This document shows positions 35,843-45,332 of a stretch of DNA of 64,000 nt, in pieces. The number at the start of each line of letters is the position of its first letter. The first letter of the stretch is position 1. The position numbers and the translations under genes were made by a program. A model generated the notes under the pieces. The model did not search any database and was not told the DNA's origin. It saw only the letters and a list, made by a program, of their open reading frames with translations. Source of the DNA: Alistipes sp. (lineage in GTDB: Bacteria > Bacteroidota > Bacteroidia > Bacteroidales > Rikenellaceae); the NCBI GenBank assembly GCA_017465605.1, contig JAFTVW010000026.1:1-64000 (forward strand), read 5' to 3'.

Positions 35843-35867
35843 TTTATCTAAGTTTTATTTGTGTATA

Positions 35868-37118
35868 TTACTCACTCCACTTACGCAATGCCACACAGCC
35901 ATTATGGCCACCAAATCCCAAAGAATTTGAGATTGCAATCGTAACATCGGCCTTGCGTGCTACGTTAGGCACATAATCCAAATCACAATCGGGGTCGGGG
36001 TCGTTAAGACCAATAGTGGGGGTTACAACTCCATTTTTCAGAGTAAGAGCCGAAACAATCAACTCCACTGCACCAGTAGCACCCAACATATGACCTGTCA
36101 TTGATTTGCTTGAACTAATCATTGCCTTACGAGCTGCCTCCTCGCCCAATGCGAGTTTAATTGCGACCGTCTCCGACTTATCGTTAAGCGGAGTACTTGT
36201 ACCGTGAGCATTGATATAAAGCAAATCCTTCGCGGCATCGAATCCGGCCTCATCGAGAGATTGACGGATTGCACGCGACGCAGGAACGCCATCAGGACTT
36301 GGTGCTGTAACGTGGTGGGCATCGCAGCTATTGCCATAACCTACGACCTCGGCGTATATGTGTGCACCACGCTTCAATGCATTCTCCAACGACTCGAAAA
36401 TCAATACGCCTGCTCCTTCCCCCATAACAAAACCATTACGGTTGATATTGAATGGGATAGATGCATTTTTAGGGTCGGTTGAACGAGTAAGGGCCTTACT
36501 ATTTGCAAAACCTCCAATAGCCAATGGGTGTATAGATGCCTCGGCTCCTCCTGCGATAATCGCATCGGCATAACCGTGCTTGATTGCGCGATACGCCTCA
36601 CCGGCAGCGTGCGTTCCAGTAGCACAAGCTGTGACAACGGGCAAGCACACGCCCTGCGCATTATATTTGATTGCTACATTACCAGATGCAATGTTTCCAA
36701 TCATCATTGGCACGAACAATGGCGAGATACGATTTACACCCTCGTTGAGAAGTTTACCTGTCTCTGTAACGAATGTATGCATACCTCCAATTCCTGAGCC
36801 GATATAAGTACCCAATCGCTCAGGAGCAATATTTTCGCCACTCTTTAAGCCGCTATCCTGCATAGCCTGATGAGCCGCCGCAAGTGCAAATTGGCAATAT
36901 ATATCGCTACGACGAACATCGTTGCGAGTAAGGCCGTTTGCTTCGGGGTCGAAATCCTTTACCTGTCCCGCAACCGAAATAGGCAAATCGTACTCATCGA
37001 AACCTTTGATTTGCTCAATTCCACAATGGCCCGACACCAAATTCTGCCAAAAATCTGAAAGATTATTACCTACGGGAGAGATAACACCCATACCCGTTAT
37101 AACTACTCTTTGTTCCAT
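35868..37118 (-). CDS. fabF: 3-oxoacyl-ACP synthase II
   Basis: 416 residues. Thiolase fold with Cys165 (VVTACATGTHAAGEA), His in INAHGTSTPLNDKSE and His in SKSMTGHMLGATGAVE, the Cys-His-His triad of KAS II. Elongates acyl-ACP with malonyl-ACP. No acpP gene lies beside it, which is unusual for fabF. Sixteen bases from fabH. Confidence 0.92.
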   Translation of the reverse strand: MEQRVVITGMGVISPVGNNLSDFWQNLVSGHCGIEQIKGFDEYDLPISVAGQVKDFDPEANGLTRNDVRRSDIYCQFALAAAHQAMQDSGLKSGENIAPERLGTYIGSGIGGMHTFVTETGKLLNEGVNRISPLFVPMMIGNIASGNVAIKYNAQGVCLPVVTACATGTHAAGEAYRAIKHGYADAIIAGGAEASIHPLAIGGFANSKALTRSTDPKNASIPFNINRNGFVMGEGAGVLIFESLENALKRGAHIYAEVVGYGNSCDAHHVTAPSPDGVPASRAIRQSLDEAGFDAAKDLLYINAHGTSTPLNDKSETVAIKLALGEEAARKAMISSSKSMTGHMLGATGAVELIVSALTLKNGVVTPTIGLNDPDPDCDLDYVPNVARKADVTIAISNSLGFGGHNGCVALRKWSE

Positions 37119-37133
37119 TTATATCTGTTCGTT

Positions 37134-38087
37134 TTATTTATTCCACTCAATTATACAAGCACCTGTGGTAAAACCAGCACCAAAAGCACTCATCACCAAT
37201 TTATCACCGTTCTGCAACTTACCGCTACGATGCAACTCGTCCAACAATAGAGCCACACTTGCCGAAGAGGTGTTTCCACAATAATCGACATTGTGGGGGA
37301 AATACGACATATCGAGTTGCAATTGGTTTGCAATAGCCTCGATAATTCGCATATTAGCCTGATGCAGCAGATAATATTTAATATCCGTAGGCTTCAAGCC
37401 AGCTTTGTCGAGCAGTCGCTTAATATCGAATGACGACGAAAGAACGGCTGTTTTGAATACCTCGCGGCCATTCATATACATAGGCCCTGCATTCTCCTCC
37501 TTGGTGATATATGGGGTAGGCTCCAACTTTCTCACATAATACAAGCAATCTGTCTTGCTCACAGTTGTAAGACGTGAGCCAATAAGGCCTTTACCACCTG
37601 TTACAACAACTGCTCCTGCTCCATCACCAAACAATACGCAAGTCGAGCGGTCGCTCCAATCGACCATTCGTGTAGGCTCCTCGGCAGCTAAGACAAGAAT
37701 ATTTTTCGCCTTGCCACTCCTGATGCGGTCGTCGGCCATATCCAACGCATAGATAAATCCCGAGCACGCAGCATTGACATCTACACAAGCACACTTTGCG
37801 CCAATTTTGCCTTGAACTATACAGCTCAAACCCGGGGTGACGTATTCGTTCACCACATTCGAGCAGATGATATAATCAATATCCGTAGGCTCAATACCAG
37901 CATCTTTAATTGCCAAAATCGAGGCCTCCGTAGCTAAGTCCTCCAACTTTTCAGAGGTTATAATCTTACGCTCCGACATTCCTGTTCGCTCCTTAATCCA
38001 CTCGTCACTCGTGTCGAGGAATTGTTCGAGCATCGCATTTGTTACGACCTTCGAAGGGTGAGCTCTTCCTGTTCCAATAATTCTCAT
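37134..38087 (-). CDS. fabH: 3-oxoacyl-ACP synthase III
   Basis: 317 residues. MRIIGTGRAHPSKVVTN, SDEWIKERTGMSERKI, catalytic Cys108 (VNAACSGFIYAL), His in LLHQANMRIIEAIA and Asn in DYCGNTSSASVALLL. Starts fatty-acid synthesis from acyl-CoA and malonyl-ACP. First gene of the fab unit; a -7 box lies 80 bp upstream. Confidence 0.92.
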   Translation of the reverse strand: MRIIGTGRAHPSKVVTNAMLEQFLDTSDEWIKERTGMSERKIITSEKLEDLATEASILAIKDAGIEPTDIDYIICSNVVNEYVTPGLSCIVQGKIGAKCACVDVNAACSGFIYALDMADDRIRSGKAKNILVLAAEEPTRMVDWSDRSTCVLFGDGAGAVVVTGGKGLIGSRLTTVSKTDCLYYVRKLEPTPYITKEENAGPMYMNGREVFKTAVLSSSFDIKRLLDKAGLKPTDIKYYLLHQANMRIIEAIANQLQLDMSYFPHNVDYCGNTSSASVALLLDELHRSGKLQNGDKLVMSAFGAGFTTGACIIEWNK

Positions 38088-38168
38088 TTACAACCTTACT
38101 AAATTAAAAATAACAATTGTTCCTGCTCATAAAATTATGCTTTCAGAAACACAAAAAAACTATTGGCG

Positions 38169-38176
38169 CAAAAGTA
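38169..38176 (-). promoter_or_regulatory. -7 element for fabH-fabF-fabG
   Basis: TACTTTTG on the - strand, a match to TAnnTTTG; no good -33 found. A short A-rich leader of about 75 nt would precede fabH. Confidence 0.45.
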
Positions 38177-38311
38177 TCCAAAAGCCCCTTAAACCTATCT
38201 AATGTGCGGTCGAAATGCTCTTTTTGTGACGAAAATGACATTATAGGCGGCAAAAATTATGTATTTTGAAGTTATTTTGCAATCTTTGCACCAGATTACA
38301 ACGCAAATACA

Positions 38312-39256
38312 ATGACAAAAATAGATAAAAATAGAGAGATACCCAAATTCCTTTTAGACAAACGCTACCTGCTCGGCTCGGTACTTTTTGTTTTCACATT
38401 CTCGATTTTGTTTATGGCTGTTTATTCGCCATTCTCAATGACTGCGTGGTTCAGTTTGGAGGATACCGAACATATGAGAATGACAACTGCATTCTATGTA
38501 GTAGCATTGGCAATTATGTTTATCAGCAAAATGCTAATGTATCAAGTGCAGAGCAAAATCAATTTTACACTATATAAATATATAGCGTGGGTAACGGCCG
38601 AGATTATCATCATATCGCTATTTTATATCCAATTCACCTACGCATTTATTCCCTCTGTCGAGGAGTCATTGGGGTATCTGCTATCGAGGGCATTTAGTTG
38701 TATATTGCTTATAATCGCTATTCCTTATACAATACTTACGCTTTATGCCGCTTATAAATCCAAAACCGAGGAGTTGGAGATGTTACAATACGAGTTGTCA
38801 CTTACGAGTGAGCCATCGGTAATGTATCCGTCACTTGTGAATCTTTACGACTACAACGGCACATTGAAGCTCACAATAAACTCCGAGTCTTTGTATTATA
38901 TGGAGTCGCAAGATAACTATGTGAAGATTTATTACGAGAATCACGGCAAGTTGTTATCGTATATGTTGCGTAGTCGCACAAAGACCATTGAGGAGAACTT
39001 GGCCGATACGAGTATGGTTCGTTGCCACCGTTCATATATGGTCAACGTAATGAAAATCAACCATATTAAGAAGGGCGGCAAGGCTCGCTACATAGTATTA
39101 TCTAACAACGAAATCAAACCTATTCCCGTATCGAAGAGTTATTTCAAGAACTTGGTGGCGAAAATCGACAAATATAACTCTACCGTTCTATCGTCGCAAC
39201 ACGAGACAGCGGATAAAACTCCCGCAAGCGAGATTAATATCGCCGATGCTGAATAA
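38312..39256 (+). CDS. Membrane-anchored LytTR regulator
   Basis: 314 residues. Four predicted membrane helices within residues 15-150 (for example YLLGSVLFVFTFSILFMAVY and ILLIIAIPYTILTLYAAY), a short linker, then a LytTR DNA-binding domain at about 185-290 (SLYYMESQDNYVKIYYENHG, VRCHRSYMVNVMKINHI, KPIPVSKSYFKNL). The architecture suggests membrane signal sensing coupled directly to DNA binding, with no receiver domain. It sits alone on + between two - strand operons, ending at a strong terminator. Target genes unknown. Confidence 0.82.
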   Translation: MTKIDKNREIPKFLLDKRYLLGSVLFVFTFSILFMAVYSPFSMTAWFSLEDTEHMRMTTAFYVVALAIMFISKMLMYQVQSKINFTLYKYIAWVTAEIIIISLFYIQFTYAFIPSVEESLGYLLSRAFSCILLIIAIPYTILTLYAAYKSKTEELEMLQYELSLTSEPSVMYPSLVNLYDYNGTLKLTINSESLYYMESQDNYVKIYYENHGKLLSYMLRSRTKTIEENLADTSMVRCHRSYMVNVMKINHIKKGGKARYIVLSNNEIKPIPVSKSYFKNLVAKIDKYNSTVLSSQHETADKTPASEINIADAE

Positions 39257-39319
39257 ATAATAGCAATATCTTCACCCGAAACTGCGAGTGACAGATAGGT
39301 AAAACACTAAAATAGTTTA

Positions 39320-39351
39320 GGGAGTGTCTAACAATTTTTTTAGACACTCCC
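39320..39351. terminator. Bidirectional terminator
   Basis: GGGAGTGTCTAA (39320-39331) and TTAGACACTCCC (39340-39351), perfect 12-bp stem with T-rich loop and flank, between convergent lytTR and pyrD. Confidence 0.88.
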
Positions 39352-39374
39352 ATTTTGTTAGAAGTTCGCTTGAA

Positions 39375-40295
39375 CTACTTTACAATACCAATAATATCGC
39401 TCAATCGCTCTATACCCAAACGCTCCATCTCCTGAGGCAACTGCTCGATGATATTCTTACAAGCATAAGGGTCTTTAAGATTGGCAGCACCAACCTGAAC
39501 GGCAGTAGCACCAGCCATCATCATCTCGATAACATCAGAAGCACTCTCAACTCCTCCGCAACCCATAACGGGGACAGAGCAAGCATTTGCGACCTGATAT
39601 ACCATACGCACCGCTACGGGAAAAACCGCAGGGCCTGAGAAGCCACCCATCTTATTGGCAATGACGGGACGACGACGCATAGTATCGATTCGCATACCAA
39701 GCAAGGTGTTAATCAAGCAGATACCATCGGCACCAGCCTCCTCACAAGCCTTTGCAATGGCTACAATATCGGTAACATTCGGACTAAGTTTGATAAATAC
39801 AGGTTTTGTTGTTACGGCCTTTACGGCACGGGTAACCTCAGCAGCCATTTCTGGTTGAGTACCGAAACTCATACCGCCATTATGTACATTGGGGCAAGAG
39901 ACATTTACCTCAATAATTGCCACCTGCTCCTGCTTATCAATCTTAGCACAGCACTCAGCATACTCATCAATCGAGAAACCACTGATATTGGCAACAATAG
40001 GCTTGCGGAAAATCTTTCTAAGCTCAGGCAATTCGTGTGCGACCACAGCATCAACGCCTGGATTCTGCAAACCAACCGAATTAATCATTCCCGAACGGCA
40101 CTCGGCAATACGAGGTGTTGGATTACCAAAACGAGCCTCGCGAGTTGTGCCTTTGATAGATATTGAGCCGAGGATATTTATATCGTAGAACTCATTATGC
40201 TCCTTACCAAAGCCAAACGTACCACTGGCAGGAATCACAGGGTTGTCCAGCTTAACACCGCACAACTCCACAGTTGTATCATAAATCTTCGCCAT
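39375..40295 (-). CDS. pyrD: Dihydroorotate dehydrogenase, class 1B catalytic subunit
   Basis: 306 residues. LDNPVIPASGTFGFGKEH, NSVGLQNPGVDAV, EVNVSCPNVHNGGMSFG (active-site Cys), FIKLSPNVTDI, GGFSGPAVFPVAVRMVY and GCGGVESASDVIEMMMAGATAVQVG. The Cys catalytic base and the adjacent pyrK identify class 1B, which uses NAD+ through PyrK. Last gene of the operon. Confidence 0.93.
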   Translation of the reverse strand: MAKIYDTTVELCGVKLDNPVIPASGTFGFGKEHNEFYDINILGSISIKGTTREARFGNPTPRIAECRSGMINSVGLQNPGVDAVVAHELPELRKIFRKPIVANISGFSIDEYAECCAKIDKQEQVAIIEVNVSCPNVHNGGMSFGTQPEMAAEVTRAVKAVTTKPVFIKLSPNVTDIVAIAKACEEAGADGICLINTLLGMRIDTMRRRPVIANKMGGFSGPAVFPVAVRMVYQVANACSVPVMGCGGVESASDVIEMMMAGATAVQVGAANLKDPYACKNIIEQLPQEMERLGIERLSDIIGIVK

Positions 40296-40298
40296 ATC

Positions 40299-41039
40299 TT
40301 ACCAAATTATTTCGCCTCGTTTCATTACAGGGCCATCTTTACAAATACGCTTATTGCCTGCAAGAGTCTTGCAGCTACAACCCATACAAGCTCCAAATCC
40401 GCAACCCATTCGCTCCTCAAACGACAACTCACCATCTTGCTCGCAGCAACCACACAACGCCTTTAACATAGGCAATGGGCCACACGAATAGAAATAGTCG
40501 AAATCGATTGCCGCCTCGCGAATTGCATCGGTAACAAAACCCTTTACACCCATTGAGCCATCAGCAGTTGAGACATATACATCAGCACCCAACGCCTTAA
40601 ACTCATCGGCATAGAACACCTCGTCGGCACGATTGAAACCCAGCACAACGCTGACTTTGCGACCACGCGCGATAAGTTCTTTTGCCAAACGATACAAAGG
40701 TGGCACACCAACACCTCCACCAACAAGCAGAGGCTTTTGGCAATCGGCATCGGCATCAAAGCCATTACCCAAGCCCGTCAGGACGTCGAGTTTAACCCCG
40801 GCGCCCATATGGCTCATAACTTCTGTACCTCGACCGACAACTTTATATATAATGGTGATGGTATTGTCGCTCCAATCCGAAATCGAGATAGGACGGCGCA
40901 AATAGAAACCTTCCAACTCAATATTTACAAACTGACCTGGACGAGTAATCCACTGCGAATCACCCTCCAACACCATACGATATACGCCATTGGTCAACGG
41001 TTCATTCGATAAAACGCTATATATAGCCTTTTTATACAT
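40299..41039 (-). CDS. pyrK: Dihydroorotate dehydrogenase electron-transfer subunit
   Basis: 246 residues. Ferredoxin-reductase fold: FAD site LRRPISISDW, GRGTEVMS, NAD site PLLVGGGVGVPPLYRLAKEL, and a C-terminal 2Fe-2S cluster GCGFGACMGCSC ... RICKDGPV. Passes electrons from PyrD flavin to NAD+. Three bases from pyrD. Confidence 0.93.
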   Translation of the reverse strand: MYKKAIYSVLSNEPLTNGVYRMVLEGDSQWITRPGQFVNIELEGFYLRRPISISDWSDNTITIIYKVVGRGTEVMSHMGAGVKLDVLTGLGNGFDADADCQKPLLVGGGVGVPPLYRLAKELIARGRKVSVVLGFNRADEVFYADEFKALGADVYVSTADGSMGVKGFVTDAIREAAIDFDYFYSCGPLPMLKALCGCCEQDGELSFEERMGCGFGACMGCSCKTLAGNKRICKDGPVMKRGEIIW

Positions 41040-41041
41040 AA

Positions 41042-44000
41042 CTACTCGGCATCAATTGTTGATACTCCCAATGTAATCTCCTCCAAAACATCGAGCAATA
41101 CGCTCACAGTCTCCAAAGCGGTGAACAACGTAACATTATTCTCGGCAGCAGCACGACGGATATCGTAACCATCACGGCGAGTGCTATGCTGATTTACATC
41201 GATAGTGTTAATCACATAAGTCACGTGACCCTTACGCAACGAGTCGTAAATCTCTGTGCAACCTTCGCTGAGCTTACGCAAGTGGCGAGTACGAATACCG
41301 TGACTACGCAAGAACTCGCAAGTACCCTTAGTAGCCTCGATATTGAAGCCCAAATCGTAGAAACGCTTGATAAGTGGCAATGCACGCTCCTTATCGGCAT
41401 CGGCCAACGTTACGAAGATTGTTCCATAGTTTGCAACAGCCACGCCCGATGAACGCAACGACTTATACAAAGCACGATTCAAGCTCTTATCGTAACCAAT
41501 AGCCTCACCTGTTGACTTCATCTCAGGAGAGAGGTAAGAATCTACACCACGAATCTTAGCAAACGAGAAGGCTGGCGACTTAACGAACCAGCGGCTCTTC
41601 TCCTTACCATACATCTCTGTAATACCCTGCTCGCGAAGTGAATGGCCGAGGATAACCATTGTAGCAATCTTTGCCATAGGCACACCCGTAGCCTTCGAGA
41701 GGAACGGAACAGTACGCGAAGAACGAGGATTGACCTCGATTACGAATACCTTGTCGTTCTCATCTACGATAAACTGTATATTGAACAGACCAACGATACC
41801 GATAGCAAGACCCAACTGCTTGGTGTAGGTAAGGATAGTATCCTTAACCTGCTGGCTTACGCTGAATGTTGGATATACGCTGATACTATCGCCTGAGTGG
41901 ATACCTGTATGCTCTACGTGCTCCATAATACCTGGCACGAATACATCTTTTCCGTCGCAGATGGCATCAACCTCCAACTCCTTACCCTGAATATACTTAT
42001 CAACCAATACAGGTGACTTCTCGTTAATCTCCACAGCCGAGCGCAGATAGTGACGCAGAGTCTCCTCGTTACCTACAATCTGCATTGCACGACCACCCAA
42101 TACAAAACTTGGACGCACCAATACAGGATAACCAATACGAGCTGCGGCAGCAACACCACGCTCAATATCAGTTACAGCCTCGGCCTCAGGCTGAGGAATA
42201 CCAACCTCGTTCATAATACGCTCGAAGCACTTTCTATCCTCAGCGTTATTGATTGCTTGAATACCTGTACCGATGATGTTCACACCCAAATCGGCCAATG
42301 GCTCTGCAAGGTTAATGGCAGTCTGACCTCCCAACGACACTACAATACCCTCGGGTTTCTCCAACTCTACGACATTCATTACGTCCTCGACAGTAAGAGG
42401 CTCGAAGTAGAGTTTATCGCTGATAGTATAGTCAGTTGACACTGTCTCTGGGTTATTATTTACGATGATGGCCTCATATCCAGCCTCCTTGATAGTCCAG
42501 ATGGCGTGAACGGTAGAGTAGTCAAACTCAACACCCTGACCGATACGAATAGGGCCTGAGCCCAATACCAAAATCTTCTTTCTATCGCTACGCACCGACT
42601 CGTTCTCGGCCTCGTAAGTAGAGTAGAAGTAGGGTACATATGTATCAATCTCACCTGCGCAAGAGTCAATAATCTTATACACTGGGAATACATTCTCCTT
42701 CTTACGCAAGAGGAAAAGCTCAGCCTCGCTCATATTCCACAACTGGCCAATGAACTTATCGCTGAATCCCATTCGTTTAGCCTCCTTCAAGACCTCGATA
42801 TTGCCAACATTTGCAGCCACGACTTTCTCCATCTCAACGATATTCTTGAACTTCTCCAAGAACAACATATCAATCTTGGTGTGGTTATATATGATAAGCA
42901 AATCGACACCCTTGCGGATAAGCTGAGCAATTGCATACAAGCGGTCGTCGGTACCCTTGCGGATATACTCCAACAACTCCTCGGTCTTCCAATCGTCGAA
43001 CTTCTTGTGATAGATATGGCATACACCTGTCTCCAATGAGCGAACAGCCTTCAAGATACCCTCCTCGATGGTACGGCCGATACTCATAACCTCACCCGTA
43101 GCCTTCATCTGAGTACCCAACTCATTCGACGCATCACTAAACTTATCAAATGGGAAACGGGCAACCTTCAACACTACATAATCCAATGCAGGCTCAAAGC
43201 AAGCTGGACGACCCGAAATCATAATCTCGTCCAAAGTAAGGCCAATGGCAATCTTAGCAGTTACACGCGCAATGGGGAATCCACTCGCCTTTGATGCCAA
43301 AGCCGATGAACGCGACACGCGAGGATTAACCTCGATGATATAGTAATTGAACGACAATGGATCCAATGCAAACTGCACGTTACAACCACCCTCAATCTTC
43401 AACGCACGAATAATCTTCAATGCACTGCCACGCAAGAGCTGGTACTCTTTGTCGGTCAAAGTCTGAGCGGGAGCAATTACCATTGAGTCGCCTGTGTGGA
43501 TACCCACCGGGTCGATATTCTCCATACTACAAATTGCAATTGCAGTATCGTTCTTATCGCGCATTACCTCAAACTCAATCTCCTTGTATCCCTTGATACT
43601 CTTCTCTACCAATACCTGATGTACGGGCGAAAGGATAAGGGCATTACGCATAATCTCGCGCAACTCCTCCTCATTATCAGCAAAACCGCCACCTGTTCCA
43701 CCCAAAGTAAATGCAGGGCGCAACACTACGGGGTAACCAATCTTCTCAGCTGCCTTAACACCATCTTCCATCGAGTTCACTACAACCGATGGCAACACTG
43801 GCTCACCGATTCTTACGCACAACTCCTTGAAAAGCTCACGGTCCTCAGCCTCCTCGATACTATTGAACGATGTTCCGAGAATCTCCACATTACACTCGTC
43901 CAAAACGCCCTTCTTTGCAAGTTGAACGGCGAGGTTAAGACCTGTCTGACCTCCCAAACCCGGAACAATTGCATCGGGACGCTCGTATCGTACAATCTTT

Positions 44001-44224
44001 GCAACATACTCCAATGTGAGTGGCTCCATATAGACCTTATCGGCAATATTGGTGTCGGTCATAATTGTTGCGGGGTTAGAGTTCACAAGAATAACCTCGT
44101 AACCCTCCTCCTTCAATGCCAAGCACGCCTGAGTACCTGCATAATCGAACTCAGCAGCCTGACCAATGACAATCGGGCCGGAGCCGATTACCATTACTTT
44201 CTTTATATCTGTTCTTCTAGGCAT
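41042..44224 (-). CDS. carB: Carbamoyl-phosphate synthase, large subunit
   Basis: 1060 residues, the full duplicated ATP-grasp synthetase: MVIGSGPIVIGQAAEFDYAGTQA and its second copy KILVLGSGPIRIGQGVEFDYSTVHA, NPETVSTDYTISDKLYF, PRSSRTVPFLSKATGVPMAK, and a C-terminal MGS-like domain (EATKGTCEFLRSHGI). Uses bicarbonate, two ATP and ammonia. The start codon overlaps the carA stop by eight bases. Because the paired CarA appears glutaminase-dead, this chain probably uses free ammonia or another source. Confidence 0.95.
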   Translation of the reverse strand: MPRRTDIKKVMVIGSGPIVIGQAAEFDYAGTQACLALKEEGYEVILVNSNPATIMTDTNIADKVYMEPLTLEYVAKIVRYERPDAIVPGLGGQTGLNLAVQLAKKGVLDECNVEILGTSFNSIEEAEDRELFKELCVRIGEPVLPSVVVNSMEDGVKAAEKIGYPVVLRPAFTLGGTGGGFADNEEELREIMRNALILSPVHQVLVEKSIKGYKEIEFEVMRDKNDTAIAICSMENIDPVGIHTGDSMVIAPAQTLTDKEYQLLRGSALKIIRALKIEGGCNVQFALDPLSFNYYIIEVNPRVSRSSALASKASGFPIARVTAKIAIGLTLDEIMISGRPACFEPALDYVVLKVARFPFDKFSDASNELGTQMKATGEVMSIGRTIEEGILKAVRSLETGVCHIYHKKFDDWKTEELLEYIRKGTDDRLYAIAQLIRKGVDLLIIYNHTKIDMLFLEKFKNIVEMEKVVAANVGNIEVLKEAKRMGFSDKFIGQLWNMSEAELFLLRKKENVFPVYKIIDSCAGEIDTYVPYFYSTYEAENESVRSDRKKILVLGSGPIRIGQGVEFDYSTVHAIWTIKEAGYEAIIVNNNPETVSTDYTISDKLYFEPLTVEDVMNVVELEKPEGIVVSLGGQTAINLAEPLADLGVNIIGTGIQAINNAEDRKCFERIMNEVGIPQPEAEAVTDIERGVAAAARIGYPVLVRPSFVLGGRAMQIVGNEETLRHYLRSAVEINEKSPVLVDKYIQGKELEVDAICDGKDVFVPGIMEHVEHTGIHSGDSISVYPTFSVSQQVKDTILTYTKQLGLAIGIVGLFNIQFIVDENDKVFVIEVNPRSSRTVPFLSKATGVPMAKIATMVILGHSLREQGITEMYGKEKSRWFVKSPAFSFAKIRGVDSYLSPEMKSTGEAIGYDKSLNRALYKSLRSSGVAVANYGTIFVTLADADKERALPLIKRFYDLGFNIEATKGTCEFLRSHGIRTRHLRKLSEGCTEIYDSLRKGHVTYVINTIDVNQHSTRRDGYDIRRAAAENNVTLFTALETVSVLLDVLEEITLGVSTIDAE

Positions 44225-45305
44225 TTTGATACTCCTCCATCAGTTTAATGAATTTATCGAAAAGATATGCGCTATCCTGCGGACCAGGTGCGCTCTCAGG
44301 GTGGAACTGAACTGCGTACATCTTATCCTTAACGCACTCAATACCCTCAATTGTTGAGTCCAATACGTTGACGTGAGTAACCTCCAAACCTGTCGTTTTG
44401 AGCGACTCGGCATTTACAACGTAGCTATGATTCTGTGCGGTTAAATCAATACGGCCACTCTCCAACGAGCGAACAGCCGAGCCGCCGTGATGACCACACT
44501 TCATCTTCTCTACCTTAGCTCCGTATGCCAAAGCGATAAGCTCCATACCGAGCGAGATACCGAACACAGGAATCGAACCGCCGATAGACTTAATCAACTC
44601 CACAACCTCGAGCACATCGTAAGGATTGCCGGGGCCATTCGAAATGAAGATACCATCAGGGTTGAAAGCCTTAATCTCTTCAAGAGTTGTGGTGTAAGGG
44701 ACAACCGTAACATTACAACCACGAGAATTGAAGTGGCTGATGATATTGTGCTTGATACCGCAATCCACAGCTACGATATCGTAGGTGTGATTCGGAGTAC
44801 GAGAGAACCAACGCTTGCGGCAGCTAACTTTGCTCACCTGATTCTTGGGAATTGGGGTAGATTTAATCATCTCCAAAGCCTTTTCAAGCGATGTGTCGGC
44901 ATTAACAATTGCAGCACGCTGAGTACCCTCATCGCGAATAATACGCACAATCATACGCGTATCCACACCTGCAATGCAAGGAATGCCTTGCTCGTCAAGG
45001 GTCTCCGAGAACGTCTTTGTGTAACGGAAGTTACTTGGGTTTTCGTTGCACTCACGAACTACCATACCTCCGATTGTAGGCAACTTCGACTCAAAATCCT
45101 CATCGGTAATACCATAGTTACCAATCAGAGGATAGGCCATAACCACAATTTGGTCAATGTTGGAGGGATCGGAAATAATCTCCTGATATCCCACAACCGA
45201 CGTATTGAAAACAATCTCGCATACACGCTCCACGTCGGCACCATAACCGTAACCATAGAACTCGCGACCGTTTTCAAGGACTAATTTCTTTGTAAATGGT
45301 TTCAT
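44217..45305 (-). CDS. carA: Carbamoyl-phosphate synthase small subunit lacking the catalytic Cys
   Basis: 362 residues, family-normal length. The N-terminal CPSase domain is intact (VFNTSVVGYQEIISDPS, YPLIGNYGI). In the class I glutaminase domain the usual GICLGHQ nucleophile elbow reads GISLGMEL: Ser251 (codon TCG, 44553-44555) stands for the Cys, and the His-Gln that follows is Met-Glu. The downstream GGNHPV loop reads GGSAVRS. The Glu/His partners of the triad (QFHPES, His335 and Glu337) remain. It therefore should not hydrolyse glutamine, like vertebrate CPS I, but may still hold the channel and structure of CarB. Confidence 0.92.
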   Translation of the reverse strand: MKPFTKKLVLENGREFYGYGYGADVERVCEIVFNTSVVGYQEIISDPSNIDQIVVMAYPLIGNYGITDEDFESKLPTIGGMVVRECNENPSNFRYTKTFSETLDEQGIPCIAGVDTRMIVRIIRDEGTQRAAIVNADTSLEKALEMIKSTPIPKNQVSKVSCRKRWFSRTPNHTYDIVAVDCGIKHNIISHFNSRGCNVTVVPYTTTLEEIKAFNPDGIFISNGPGNPYDVLEVVELIKSIGGSIPVFGISLGMELIALAYGAKVEKMKCGHHGGSAVRSLESGRIDLTAQNHSYVVNAESLKTTGLEVTHVNVLDSTIEGIECVKDKMYAVQFHPESAPGPQDSAYLFDKFIKLMEEYQNA

Positions 45306-45332
45306 TGGTCTTTTTATTTATACTTAGTTATC

